Positions 10,263 through 21,647 of a stretch of DNA of 64,000 bases are shown piece after piece. The first letter of the stretch is position 1; each line of letters opens with the position of its first letter. Origin of the DNA: Salvator merianae. Its lineage: Eukaryota > Chordata > Lepidosauria > Squamata > Teiidae. The stretch covers positions 41,160,289 through 41,224,288 of the forward strand of contig QVOM02000073.1 in the NCBI GenBank assembly GCA_003586115.2. The letters run 5' to 3'. The translations under genes and the position numbers were made by a program. The notes beneath the pieces were generated by a model, which saw only the letters and a program-made list of their open reading frames with translations, ran no database searches and was not told where the DNA came from.

Positions 10263-11047
10263 AGGTTTTTTAACAACTGAGTTTAAGAGTGTTTAAATAA
10301 TACATCACTAGGACATCTGTACTGTAGGTTACTCCCGTTGTGAGGGCACGTGAAGTATTGACCTTATCAATAAGCTGCTGGGTGGCTATTTTCCATAATC
10401 TTTGCTTGATAAGAAATTTTGTGGTTTTAGATCTTCTTTGAAATAAGTAGACGTAGCCCAATACAAATAAGTTTAGGATTAATATTTTAGTCCAAGAGCT
10501 AGTAAATTTGTATTCTAGGAATAAGTGAATTTCTTTGAATATATAGATTTTTAACCAAACGTAGCAGCCAGGCAGGCTTTAGTTTTGAGGGGACACTGAC
10601 CACTTTGGGACGCAGTTGGGAATACTCAGGAGGATTTGTAGAAAATTAGTTTGGACTCCTGTTACTCTCAGGAGAGTAGCCTTGATCCAAACAGGGAGAT
10701 CATAGAATCAGTGTTGACTGTTTCATATTAAAAGCCAAAATGGTAACAGTTATATATTTTCCTGCTTTATCATTTTTTAAAAAGTAATATTATTTTGTTT
10801 AGTTCTCTGAATTGCAAGGTTATAATGAAGAGACTAAGATAAGTTATGCGGAAAAGTCACACCCAGATAAATAAAGCTCTTAACCTGCTTGCGACTCACG
10901 CAGCAATAAACCACTCTTTGTAATGAACAAAGGAAGTGTTTAATTAAGACTTAAGCGATACAGCTCAGAGTAGCTTAACTTTGCCAAGAGTACAATGGGT
11001 CATAAGTCTGTACAATATATACACTTACCTACCTTTCTCTTTGCAAC
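10263..11047. other. No recognisable gene
   Basis: Unassigned AT-rich DNA. The segment 10870-11000 (AATAAAGCTCTTAACC ... TTAATTAAGACTTAAGCG) might be long-terminal-repeat debris next to the gypsy-like relic, but no matching partner LTR was found. Confidence 0.3.
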
Positions 11048-11050
11048 AAA

Positions 11051-11230
11051 GGCCCTTTCTGCACTTGGCCTTATTGTAGATTATATCCCAGAATAGGGAC
11101 CTGCCATCCACATGCTAGTGCAAACTATGAAAGGTCTTGCCCAGGGTCTACCATAGTCTGCACTAGCATGCAGATGGCAGGTCCCTATTCTGAGATATAA
11201 TCTGGAATATGTCCAAGTGCAGAAAGGGTC
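11051..11230. mobile_element. Short Harbinger-like palindromic MITE, 180 bp, 3-bp AAA duplication
   Basis: Terminal repeats are GGCCCTTTCTGCACTTGG (from 11051) and CCAAGTGCAGAAAGGGTC (ending 11230). Flanks are AAA at 11048-11050 and AAA at 11231-11233. The interior holds CCTATTCTGAGATATAATC and its inverse CAGAATAGGGACCTGCCAT. The element has the same family structure as 3518-3698 and 54847-55037. Confidence 0.8.
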
Positions 11231-11534
11231 AAAGTAACAGATATAACATGCACCCTTAGTAGTTTCCTTCCTTGCTTCCTCTCCCCTTAATGTATCCATT
11301 TGCAGTTGCCACCTGACTTTCCTGCTTTGCTTTTTCCCATCTTAATATTGGATCAGTAATAAAGTACACCCCTTTTTCAAAATAAAAGCTCATGCCAAGC
11401 ATAACATGTCTGATATCCCACCCGCTTACAAAAAATCTTCCCCCCAGCCAAGAAGTAATTGAGTCAGTTAGGGCCCAGCTTGTTCAGGTATGCCCAGTGG
11501 AAACATTTCACCAGCCTGAGGGCTCAAATGTCTG

Positions 11535-12710
11535 TTATGTCCACCCAACATCTCTTGCTTGGAGGAACGTGCTTCCAGTGGATGTAGTACGGAAGACTTG
11601 AGAATCCAAAATGTCCATGATCTCAAAGTGGTCTTGATCATCAGTCATGATCAGGGGTGGCAGCTGGAACTTTAAGACCTCTAGATTGTGCTCATCTGTC
11701 CACACCTTGTAATGGTTTTTGGCCCCCCAGTGATGGTGCCACATTAATAGTGTCTGCTGGATCCTTGCTGCCTCCTTCTCCCACACTGGTTAGTTTCTTT
11801 CTGTGAGTGTAAATTTACATAACAGAGATGCACATGGCCTCAGTTGCTGGCCCTTCCCCCTCTTTAGTAGCTGCCCCAATTGCCACATCACTGGCATTCA
11901 CTTGCACCTCAGAAAACATGTCTGAATGAATTGGCTCTTTAGTAAACAATTGTTTAAGTGTTTGAAAGGCCTGTTGGCATTCTGGAGTCCAGTTAAGCTT
12001 GGCATGGGGGCATTTACTCTTTTGTCCTTAGTTTTCAGCAGCTTAGTTCGCGGCAATCCAGGCTTTGCAAATTGTGGGATGAACTGCCAGTAGAAATTGG
12101 TAAACCCCAGGAAACTTTGCAAATGCCACCAAAATTATAGCACTCCATGATCTACCACATGTCTTACTTTGGTTGGGTCCATTTTGATCTCCTTAGAAGA
12201 GACTCAGTAACCCAGGAAATCCAGCTTGCCCTTATGGAATTCATATTTTAACAGCTTCATATACAGCTGGTTAGCCAACAGTTTTCAAATAATTTTTGGA
12301 TTAATTCTATATGCAGTTTATAGTCTTCTGAGTACAACAGTACATCATCCATGTAAACCAATGCCCTTTTATACAGAAATTCATCTAACACATCATTAAA
12401 TGCATAAAACCTCCAGGGGCCCCAGCCAGCCCAAAAGGCATCACAGATACTCAAAAGCATCTTTTTGTTGCCCTCTTTTTTCAGTACCCTGTAATAAGCC
12501 TCTCAGAGATCTAGTTCTACATGCCTTTGGGACAAATGGCTCAGTAAATCTGCCATCAGGGGCAGGGGCTATCTATTAGTGGCACATATTGCATTCAGAG
12601 CCTGGTAGTCTGTGGATAGCCTTAGTTCCCCTCTCTTCTTTTTCTGGAACATCACTGGAGCTGCCACTGGCAATATTGCTGATCTGATGAAACCCTGTTC
12701 CAATTTTTTT
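11535..12710 (-). pseudogene. Ty3/gypsy-type LTR retrotransposon pol relic
   Basis: Read 5' to 3' on the minus strand, the order is typical of gypsy pol. First comes an RT fingers segment near 12570-12640 (KKKRGELRLSTDYQALNA). The RT palm core follows at 12257-12460 with ALVYMDDVLLYSED, where YMDD is the catalytic motif (12344-12355). Next is the connection region at 11898-12122 (SFLGFTNFYWQFIPQFAK). Last is an RNase H-like segment at 11535-11786 (HYKVWTDEHNLEVLK). The four pieces lie in separate frames broken by stops and shifts. I found no integrase, gag or LTRs with confidence. This is an old dead copy; described only, not restored. Confidence 0.8.
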
Positions 12711-12769
12711 ATATAGAAACTCCCTCAATGCTACCAATTCTACTTGAGTCATTGGGTGCAGGCACTGTC

Positions 12770-12990
12770 AGACGCTTAAACCACTTCTCCCAATTCAGAT
12801 GGCACAGAGAGATAAAGCTGGGTGTCATCTGCATATTTATTCCAAATCTCCTGATGACTTCTTCCAGAGGCTTCATCTAGATATTAAAGAGAATGGGAGA
12901 TAAGGTTGACCCCTGAGGAGCTCCACAAGAGAGTTCCCAGGATGTCAAGCAAGAATCTCCCACAACCACTCTCTAGCATCAGCCGTGAAG
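12770..12990 (-). mobile_element. L2 LINE fragment (reverse transcriptase region)
   Basis: Contains AAAGCTGGGTGTCATCTGCA, ATCTCCTGATGACTTCTTCC and GACCCCTGAGGAGCTCCACA. These are the minus-strand counterpart of the same RT blocks seen at 24500-24665 and 18790-18965 (the YADD and CGVPQ region of L2). Frames are interrupted. Confidence 0.65.
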
Positions 12991-13049
12991 ATAGAAGAGG
13001 GACTGCCGTGGCTTCAGCTTCCAAACTCTGCAGCCTTTCCAGAAGAATG

Positions 13050-13308
13050 GCACACTGCTGAAATGCATCCCCTGGAGGCTCTGAGACTGGGAACTTTTGT
13101 TCCCAGCCTTGGTGGCATGGAAGTGTGGCTGCAAAGTTTGTGTGAGCCTTGAGGTTGCAGCATGGGCTGGTCTGGACCAGCACTATTGTGCAGATGCTGC
13201 TGGTTCCACCCACACCTTCCTGTGCTTAGAATCAGTGGGCCTGGCTGTTCCAGACCCACCGATTCTGAACACGGGCAGGTAAGTGCAGAAATGGCCCGGG
13301 ATTTTGGT
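13050..13308. mobile_element. Partial Harbinger-like element (right end only)
   Basis: Ends CAGGTAAGTGCAGAAATGGCCC, whose inverse GGGCCATTTCTGCACTTACC is the terminal repeat type also seen at 43052 and 55120. Just inside is a hairpin made by AGAATCAGTGGGCCTGG and CAGACCCACCGATTCT. The opposite end was not found, so the left limit is a guess. Confidence 0.4.
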
Positions 13309-14257
13309 TAGGAAATTGCTTCCTCTGTGCACAAACTTTGATCACTATTCTTACCTTTACCGTAAACTTTCTGTTCCTTGCATTGGTACTAAGATCTATT
13401 CATTTCTTCTATAGGTGTTGCTCTGGTTTTTGATTTTCCTGCCTTAAATAATGTCTAAGATCTGCATTGCAGCATCTCAGTCACCCAATCTGAAATCAGG
13501 TTGCTTTGTGTCAAAAAGGTAGAAGGAAAGACAGAAAAACTTCAGGTGGGATCGTAAAATATGGAGGCTTTGTGCTTGCAAAATAGCAACTGGATGTGTG
13601 TCAGCAGACACAGATGCAGCATAAAAATTAAACAGAAAGATAATTAAGACAATGGAGTTGGTGAATATGAGGACAACACTAAACTTCTTTCTAAATTCAT
13701 TAATGAAAGCTTTTGCCTGTGTACAGTAATACTGTATAAATGTTTATGCAAGAATTCTGAATAAGAAATAAAACTGCTGAATCTTTATGGATTCTGTACA
13801 CTGTTGCTCTACTTATTTGAACAGGTACTGCAAAACAACTGTCAGTCTGAATGTATCCTCAGGGCCTATTTAGTCTGATTAAGGATTCCAAGAGAGAACA
13901 CAACTCTTTTGTAAAATCATTAAAGCTTTGACTTTATGAAGTCTTCTCATCTAGTCACAACAGAGGGGAACTTTCTTTGGTGGATATTATTGGCTGTAAA
14001 TTAAGGGGCAGTGACAGACCTGGCTGCAGGAATAAAAAATGCCTGGAAAAGGGCCGACTTTGAAGTGAGCTTAGAGGAGAGCCTCTTTGGGGGGGCATGA
14101 TTCATTCTGCCTAGAGGGAGGCTGCCAAAGTAGCAGTGTGGGAACCTCTCTTTTGAAAGGAGACACCAATGTTTAAAGAGAAGTTCTGCACCTTTTGCCG
14201 TAAGTTCCAAATGAGTTGAATGGGGGGAGGTGGAATCTATCAATTATAGTGGGACTG
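13309..14257. other. No recognisable gene
   Basis: Unassigned sequence. No exon, SINE or LINE signature that I can support. Confidence 0.4.
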
Positions 14258-14258
14258 A

Positions 14259-14262
14259 TTAA

Positions 14263-14297
<35 letters not shown>

Positions 14298-14306
14298 AAA
14301 AAAAAG
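14259..14306 (+). repeat. (AAAT)n microsatellite with poly-A
   Basis: About ten uninterrupted AAAT units followed by A10. It may be the tail of an old retroelement, but no upstream body was recognised. Confidence 0.9.
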
Positions 14307-14317
14307 AAGGGGATTCT

Positions 14318-14385
14318 ATAGCTCTCCAGATGTTGTTGGATTTCAGTTTGCATTTGTCTCAGCCACACAATTCTCTGGTCAGACG
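14318..14385. mobile_element. Fragment of CTCCAGATGTTGTTGGA interspersed repeat
   Basis: CTCCAGATGTTGTTGGATTT is the hallmark start of the same dispersed, partly palindromic repeat seen at 4645-4745 and 37728-37812. The copy is short and diverged. Confidence 0.4.
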
Positions 14386-14389
14386 ACAG

Positions 14390-16985
14390 AAGCTTCCCCT
14401 ACACTATAGTGTAGTGTAATGTGTTTTTACAACAGAATTTATCACTTCATTTTCTGAAATGCTCAGTACAGCTAGACTGAGATGCTGACATAGTTTATTT
14501 CAGTCTGTGAGTTTGTATGCCTTTGCTTTCTTCAGAGTTCTGATTAAATGAAGGACCCAAAGTTCTATATAAGCAATATGGAAAAATGGGATAGTGATAA
14601 AGAAAAGACAGAGAAAGGAAGAATGAGAAAACTGTTGTCCACTAAGCACCCAACTAGAGTTCTCGAGCCTCTGTAGTGGAAAAGGAGAACAGGAACTTTA
14701 TTGAGCAAAACATTTTGGAAGAAGGAGCTTCTCCTCTGGGTCTTCCCTGTGGCAGATATAAAGTGATATATGAAGAAAAGCAAGAATAGCTCGTCTTTAC
14801 AAAGAACATGTAAGAGTCAATTACTCCTTGCTTTTTTCTGTTTAATTTTTGTTTTAGTTCTATAGGTTAATTTTGAACACCAGAAAGTATTTTTATTTAT
14901 TTGTCTTGATGTCCTATACAACTGCTTTGCAGAAACTGATTTAAAATCATTTGTGTAATGGTGTTACCAGAAATATCCACAGGGTGGCGGTGTTCATTAA
15001 CAGTCAGATATCATTGGCGTCTATCTTTGCCATCCTACAAATGCTTCAATTGTTCTTTGTTAGCAACGTTCTGCCAAAAGGGGCGGGGGGGGGAAGCATT
15101 CTCTAGTTTTTGTATTTTACAAAAGACTTAAAATAAAACAAAATAAATGTATGTTTCACAGTGCTATCTGATGTAGAATTGCAACTTTTAAATGGAAGGG
15201 AGATTTTTTTGTTCCTTAAAAAAGAGAAAAATCTATTGTGCTTGAAATGAATTAACCAATTTGTAAACATGACGCTTCCTGCAACTTCATCTTTAAAACA
15301 TTAGCCCACAGGGCAAATGATTAGCATTTTCCCTTGACACTGGCATTGATACTTTAGCTGACTTGGCTGCGCCAATAAATGCCTTGGCTGTGGCAAGAAG
15401 TTCATTTTAATGGCTGTATGCATTAGAAAGGACCAGCGCTGCCCAGGGAAGCCAAAAGTGTGCAGAGAGCATTGATGGGTGTATAATATATTGGCAGCTC
15501 ATTTAATAAGGCAAGCAAACAAGGCTACCTTGATCATGGGAACTGGCCTAGAAAAGCTGTGGCAAGCAAGCAGTGAACCCTGCTGTGAAAATATTTCCAG
15601 AAAGTGCTCTGAACAAAAACATTATGATGACTTGTCAATATTGCTCTTTCAGAGAAAATAGCAGCGTTCATGCATTTTGTATAAGGAAGGCAGATCAAAC
15701 AGATGATCAAAGTCATTTTATTATGTACAGTATAAGCTCTCCCCCTGTGTTGTTTTTAATGTCAGACGTGCTGGCATTTGAAAATGGGCTCATTTGCCCA
15801 CAATTATGATCAATGCCATCTTCTTCTACCACCAAGAAAACTATGAAGTCTTTTAAGGTGCCTTGCTATCTATCTCTATCCAGTCGTTGTTTTAAAAGTA
15901 GAAAACTTTTCTGGTGAATTTTGTTGGTGCTCTTGTTTTGATTTCTACTGGAAAATGGATCAAAGATAAAAGTCACCTTACAGTAGGGCCCTAAGCAGAT
16001 ACAGGCCTATTTTGACATCCTAGTGTATATTTCCATGTAAGTATTTATACAGTTGCTGTCTCAGCAGTCTTTGTTTGTACCTGTTTGGATTTTTCATGGT
16101 TTCTAAAGCGGCAACATCTTAATCTTATGCTACCTCCTCATACAACACCCCCCCTTGTGTGTGTTTTTTTGGAGGAAATGTCAAACCTGAATTGTTTCCG
16201 ACAGTTTTATGCTAGAACAAAGGGAACATTTGCTTTGGAGTGCATGTGAAATTGAGGTGTATACTTTTTCTGTTGTAGAACAGCTATCCCTGAACTGCTT
16301 CAGCCCCTAACTGGTTTGGCAAACTAGCCAGGCATTGGTTCCAAGGAGGGACAAAATTTCCTTTCTTTTAAGACAAATTGGTAAATGGGAATTTGCCAGC
16401 GTGATGTGTGCCTGGAGTCTAGAGTGGTTCCAATCCCTGTACTATCAGCATCACATTCTTAGAAACATGCAAGGTAATAATTTGCTGTACCAAGCATTTG
16501 CCTAGTCAACGCTCCATCTGTCTTATCAGAAGACCTGGCTAAAAAAGAGAAGTTCCTCTAAAGCTCAGCGTTGATCATGCTTTTTAAAAGCCTTCTTTGC
16601 AGACCATGATGTTAGATCCTTTCTGAATGCATCCTTCTCAGCAGCTAGATGATGATGAAGGTTTTGCTCTTTGCAGGGACATACAGAAGGAGAATGAAGT
16701 TTAGAAAAGTTTTGTCCATGTACACTGTCTCTTGCATTGCCTATGGGCAACATCTACCATCTACTCACCAATGCTATTGCCTCAGCACTGTGTTTGTGCA
16801 AATAAAAGTTTTCCTATGGTCTACAAGAAAAACAGCAGTTCTTTTCATTTAGGATGACTTGCAAAGTCCATTCTGCTTTGCCATGAAAAGCCATGTATTC
16901 TTCTTCTTTGGTACTGCTGTTCTGATAGACACCACAGAAGAGAGTTTCACTATGTCACGGGGCCTTGAGTCCATGAAGTTGGGAG
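14390..16985. other. Long repeat-poor stretch; candidate conserved non-coding DNA at about 15240-15720
   Basis: No transposon or exon was recognised across 2.6 kb, in contrast with the surrounding repeat density. The part 15240-15720 has balanced composition and high sequence complexity without coding frames, which is the look of vertebrate conserved non-coding elements. That is an impression and needs alignment. Small open frames at 15479-15809 and 16565-16852 are not convincing. Confidence 0.35.
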
Positions 16986-16994
16986 GCATCCTGT

Positions 16995-17745
16995 CCTCGA
17001 TGCTGTTCTAATGTCCTAGAAAGGACAGGTGTGAAATCGGGGGTGCTCTTGAACTCTGTGCTGATGCCTGAAGCTCAGGTGGAGGCAGTGGCCAAGAGTG
17101 CCTATTCCCAACTACAGCTGGTTTGCCAGCTGTGGCCCCTTCTGGAGAGAGATGATTTGGCCACAGTAATCCATGCTCTGGTAACTTCCAGACTGGATAA
17201 TTGCACTTTACATGGGGCTGCCCTTGAAAAGGGTTCGGAAGTGGCAGCTAGTGCAGAATGTAGCAGCAGTGAGACTGCTGACTGGAACAGCTGGCCAGAT
17301 GCATATCATGCTAGTCTTAAAAAAGCTGCACTGGGTGCCAATTTGCTACTGAGCCCAATTCAACTTTTACTTAAAGGCACTAAATGTCTTGAGCCCCAAA
17401 TACTTAAAAGAATGCCATCTGGCATATCGACCTGCCTGTGGTTTAAGATCTGCAGATGAGGCCTTCTGGTTGTATCACCACCTTCAGTAGCTAAAGGGGT
17501 GGGCCCCAGTCTGTGGAATGGTCTCTCCTCTGAGATGCGTCAGGCATCTTCACATTACAGTGAAGACGCATTTATTTACCCTTGCCTTTAGCCAAGGAAA
17601 CTGCTTCCCCCTCCTCACTTTCAGGTACCGTAATTGTTTTTAGCATGCACATTTTACATTCTTTTTATTCTTGTAACCTACCCTGAGACCTTCCGATATA
17701 GGGCAGGATAAAAATGCAAATAAATAAATAAAATAAATATTAACT
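16995..17745 (+). mobile_element. L2 LINE 3' end (ORF2 C-terminus plus 3' UTR)
   Basis: The plus strand encodes SAYSQLQLVCQLWPLLERDD and then LATVIHALVTSRLDNC, the hallmark C-terminal segment of L2 ORF2. Degraded downstream blocks follow (KKLHWVPI-like at about 17320, then a WNGLSSEMR-like block near 17515). The 3' UTR has the AACCTACCCTGAGACCTTC and AGGGCAGGATAAAAATGCAA blocks and ends in (AAAT)n at 17722-17745. The longest open stretch is 142 codons; after it the frame shifts. Confidence 0.85.
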
Positions 17746-18159
17746 GTAGCATCAAGGTAATCAGTTTTTCAGTTCACACTACAACGGTATAATTCTAATT
17801 GTTTTATAACTCTTGCAAAATGTAAGTGGCAAAATAAAAGCTTTTGGAAAAATATAAGTAGCACACTCCTTGGCTCCACTCTGTTCTCTAAGTTTATGTA
17901 GCAATGGCCCTATGTTATTTCATTTGGCTATCAAGTTTGTATGGTAGTGTATTCTTTGACATCACCCTCGATTCTGGCAGGGTCCTGGGAGGTTGTTTTT
18001 GTAAACTCTGTTCTTAAATATTTTGGGAAAAGAATTAAGATCCACCGAGGAGGCTCTCTTGGTAATCCGTTCAAGGGGTGTTAAAGGCGTGGGGACCTGT
18101 GAGAGGACCTTCTTAATGATACCCCCTAGGCAGTGGCATGGCTTCCCTTTTGAAGTATA

Positions 18160-18455
18160 TAATAAGAACGTAAGAGGAGAGGAGCCCTGCTGGATCAGGC
18201 CACAGCCATCTAATCCAGCATCCTATTTCACACAGTGGCCCACCAATTGCTTCTGGGCATCTCAAGCAGAAGACAAAGGCAAAACTTTGACCTGCTCTTG
18301 ACTCCCTGTAAATGTTCTTTACAGGCATCCTATCTGCCTCTCCAACTTGAAGGTGGTACCTAAGCATCAATTCTAGTAGCCATTGATACACTTGTCCTCC
18401 GTGAGTTTGTCTAACGCTTTCTTAAAGCTATCGAGGCTGTGAAGAATCATCACTT
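18160..18455 (-). mobile_element. CR1 3' end fragment
   Basis: AATAAGAACGTAAGAGGAGA, CTGCTGGATCAGGCCACA and CCAGCATCCTATTTCACACA, with CATCTCAAGCAGAAGACAAAGG further on, form the inverted 3'-terminal and ORF2-tail sequence of a reptile CR1 subfamily. The same blocks occur at 36228-36400 and 40205-40500. The copy is 5'-truncated at about 18455, where an L2 tail begins. Confidence 0.75.
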
Positions 18456-18655
18456 TAAACTTCCCAGTAGATGCTGAAGAAGCACCTCTTTACCTGTGTC
18501 TTTGGATGAAGTGGACGTTTACCCCACCATCCGAGTAATGCACTTAAAAAAATAGTTTTTAATATTGTTTTATGTGTTTGGATGCTATAACCCACCTTAA
18601 GACCTTAGAGTAGAGTGCAGGATATAAATGCAAATAATGAGCGAGTGAATAAAAT
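18456..18655 (+). mobile_element. L2 LINE 3' tail fragment
   Basis: The AAGAAGCACCTCTTTACCTG segment, the TAACCCACCTTAAGACCTTA block and the GTGCAGGATATAAATGCAAA block match the L2 3' UTR at 17560-17740. It abuts the CR1 piece. Confidence 0.7.
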
Positions 18656-18689
18656 ATTTTTGTTTGACCCTCCTTATAGTGTCTGGGGA

Positions 18690-18975
18690 TAAACATGATT
18701 TAAATACTAGATGGAAATTGTGAGTAGAATAGGAGCTGATGGATTCAATTTCAGTTTATTGTTCCACATCCAGCCCCATCACTGCCTCCGGGCATTGACC
18801 GAGCATCTGAACTGACTCAGAAGGAATGGAGAGACTGAGCTCGGTGTCCTCAGCATCGTGATGCCAGCCCATTCCAAATCCCCTGGTGACCTCTCCCAGC
18901 AGCTTCATATACATGTTGAAAAGCACAGGGGAGAAAACTGACACCGAGGAACTCCCCATGAGAGTTCCCAAAGTG
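18690..18975 (-). mobile_element. L2 LINE fragment (reverse transcriptase region)
   Basis: The minus strand encodes FSPVLFNMYMKLLGEVTRGF, matching SPMLFNIYMKCLGEVIRGF in the large L2 at 24482-24691. The YADDTQ motif is altered to DAEDTE. This is a dead copy. Confidence 0.75.
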
Positions 18976-21186
18976 ACAAAACAATACCCCCTCCCTATTT
19001 TGCTTTTACCTGGTTAGTGAAATATAACTCTCTTTTGGTAACATGGAAGTTTTACAGCATTGTTTTGCTTCTGCAAATTTGCCGATTGAATGTGACCCCA
19101 GAAACGTTCAACAGTCTGATTTAGCTCCTAAATTTCTGTTGATTTCCATTGGTAGACTTGACTGGGTCTTCCGTCTTTAGCCCTATTGATTTATTGACAG
19201 TATGGGCCTCTGCGGTAACACTGCCTTAGATTATTTGACAGCGTTTCAAATTTTCCCCAATCTAACCCAATAGTACTAGGCAGTGACTTCGGAGAAGCAA
19301 ACCATAGCATTATACAAGGAATGGCTGTACATAGCTGTAGAAAATCTATGTTTTGTTGCTGACTCTGTGTGATTATGTGCTGTACATCCGGTTAACAGCG
19401 TTCAATACTTTATTATCACAGTAGCTAATAACTTGGGTTTCCCCCCCTTTCACTTAAACCTTCTGCCATAAAATTTTCATAAAAGCTGGAACAACTTTCC
19501 ATGAAAGTGACATGTACAGTAAACTACTGTGGAACATACACTAATAAAATAGACTAAAATGCATGGGTTCAATTTTCCACCTCTTCATTCGTATGTAAAT
19601 TTGACTCTCTGCAGCTGAACTGATTGGCAGACATAGCTAGGATATTCATTTATGTTGCACTGGACATATTTTAAATTTTATTTAAATGCTACTGTGCTTC
19701 ATAAGAGTGCTGCAGCATGACCTGAGACCTGGTCAAAAAGACTAGAAAATCAATTGCAGACATTACAATCTTAAATGCATTTTGTTGCTGGTATTTGTGA
19801 TAATTCCATAGCATACGCTGCGTAATATGGCATGAGCTCTAATTAGCTTCTGGCTAGAAATGGGCACCTGTGAGTGCCATTGCAATGTGGCACTGGAGAC
19901 TGAAATCAAGCCCTACAGTTGGCAGAAGTCCTCTTCCCTGAGCTGAAAATGATGTCGCATTAGACACAGCATTTCTGTACTTGACATTTTATCCAGCAGA
20001 GGGCTAGAGCGCTGATGTATACTATACAGTGGTGGAATCAGATTCCTGTCAGACTTCTTATTGGCATGGCAGTTGTGCCTCTACCCTTAGGAGTGTCTTT
20101 TGAAATTGTAAGGTGACTGTATAAAGGGAAGCTGATGTGGTTTGTTCATTACCAGCAAGAGTGCACAGATTAGCTTAAAGGGCATGAAACCCATGCACCT
20201 ACGCTACGAAGTTCCTCACTGTGAATAAATGATTGTTCGAAATTCCACTTTCTTTGTTCCTAACCAGATCCCTCAGGAAAAACTTCCTAGGTGGGAAACA
20301 CTGACTTTCCAGATGTTGAATAACCTTTTACAACATCTCTGTTGAGGCTTCTGCTGGTCAAGGCTGATGCTAGTCAAAAAGCATATAAATGGCCATAAGT
20401 TCCTTATTCTGTTCTAATGAGTTGAAAGTGTCTTTAAGGATTTTTTTTTTAAAAAAATAAGCAAACAAATGAATGCTCTTCTTCACCAGTGAGGAATCTG
20501 TTGGAATGCCTACTACCCTAACACAGCTGTCAGGTTTCCAGAAAGGTCTAGGGTGTTCTCTACTGAGATGGCTGGTGCCCCTGATGAAGATCCAGTAAGC
20601 CTTTATATTAGGGAGAGTGTCCTCTCTGCCTCTGCCTTTTTGATCCTGTGGTCTTCATCAGAGTTGAGGGTGATGAAGTCAAGTGGAAGGTGGGCAGGGT
20701 GCAGGTGAAGAAAAAGCCTTCACAAGCGCCAGTGGGTGCAGGAAGCACACGCTGCCTTCGTAGGCTTCTTCTGATCTGTGGTTCAAAAAACCCTAACTGC
20801 TCAGAGAGGCTTGGGACTGTCAGGTACTTCACCCGACAATCCTGGCTTATCACATCACCTGCAGCTGCTTAGGAGTAGATGAACCTCATGTAAAAGGTAT
20901 GGGGAATTCATCTGCTTGGGAAACACGGCTACTGCCATGATCCGCCCCTCCATGGGTGAGGCTGCATTGTGCTTGCCACAGCAACATCACCTCCTGGGTA
21001 GGGCTGCCTTGGAATGTGCCTTAGAAACTAGAATGAATGCAAAATGTGGCGACAAGGCTTTTGAAGAGGAAATGTAGGTGGGATATCCAGACACTGTGTG
21101 GAAAGAAAATGTGGAAAGAAAGGATATTTTTGTACTTTTCACCCCACCTTAGAATGGGACCACCTTCAAAAGCAGCCTCACATTGC
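18976..21186. other. Repeat-poor stretch with no recognised gene; one CTCF-like motif
   Basis: No transposon signature was recognised. CCAGCAGAGGGCTA at 19993-20006 fits the core of vertebrate CTCF sites well. The part 19780-20060 is complex, non-coding sequence with a TAATTAG homeodomain-type word. Open frames at 20608-20872 occur on both strands and look like chance. Confidence 0.35.
19993..20006 (+). promoter_or_regulatory. Candidate CTCF-binding motif
   Basis: CCAGCAGAGGGCTA matches the vertebrate CTCF core (CCASYAGRKGGC). A motif of this length occurs by chance often enough that function is only a suggestion. It lies in a repeat-poor stretch, which slightly favours it. Confidence 0.35.
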
Positions 21187-21254
21187 AGTAATCTCAGTGG
21201 CGTAGCGAGCTGCTTTGCCACCCGGGGCTACTCGCCATTTTGACGCCCGGGGCT

Positions 21255-21365
21255 AGGGGCGGGGCCAGTGACTGCGCATGCATGTGGGCGGGGCCAATGA
21301 CTGCGCATGGGCGGGGCCAGCGACTGCGCATGCGTTTGGGCGGGGCCAGCGAGCGCGCATGCCCC
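21255..21365 (+). repeat. 29-bp tandem units with NRF1-like core and GC box
   Basis: Units such as GACTGCGCATGCGTTTGGGC followed by GGGGCCAGC repeat three to four times. Each has a TGCGCATGCG-type core resembling the NRF1 palindrome and a GGGCGGGGCC GC box of Sp1/KLF type. The same unit appears about three times in copy 1 (50-170, reversed) and about once in copy 3 (44590-44640). Confidence 0.75.
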
Positions 21366-21647
21366 TTTCGTCGCCCCGGCCACCGGCGGCCTCGCTCCTC
21401 GACCCGACCCGCCCGGCGCCGGCCTCGCTCCTCGCCCCGGCCCGCCCGGCGGCGCCCTCGCTCGTCGCCCCGGCCCGCCCGGCGGGGATCGCGCTCCTCG
21501 ACCCGGCCCGCCCGGCGGGGATCGCGCTCCTCGCCCCGGCCCGCCCGGCGGGGATCGCGCTCCCCGACCCGCCCGGCGGCGGCCTCGCTCCTTGCCGCGA
21601 CCCGACCGCGCTCCTCGCCCCGGCCCGCCCGGCGCCGGCCTCGCTCC

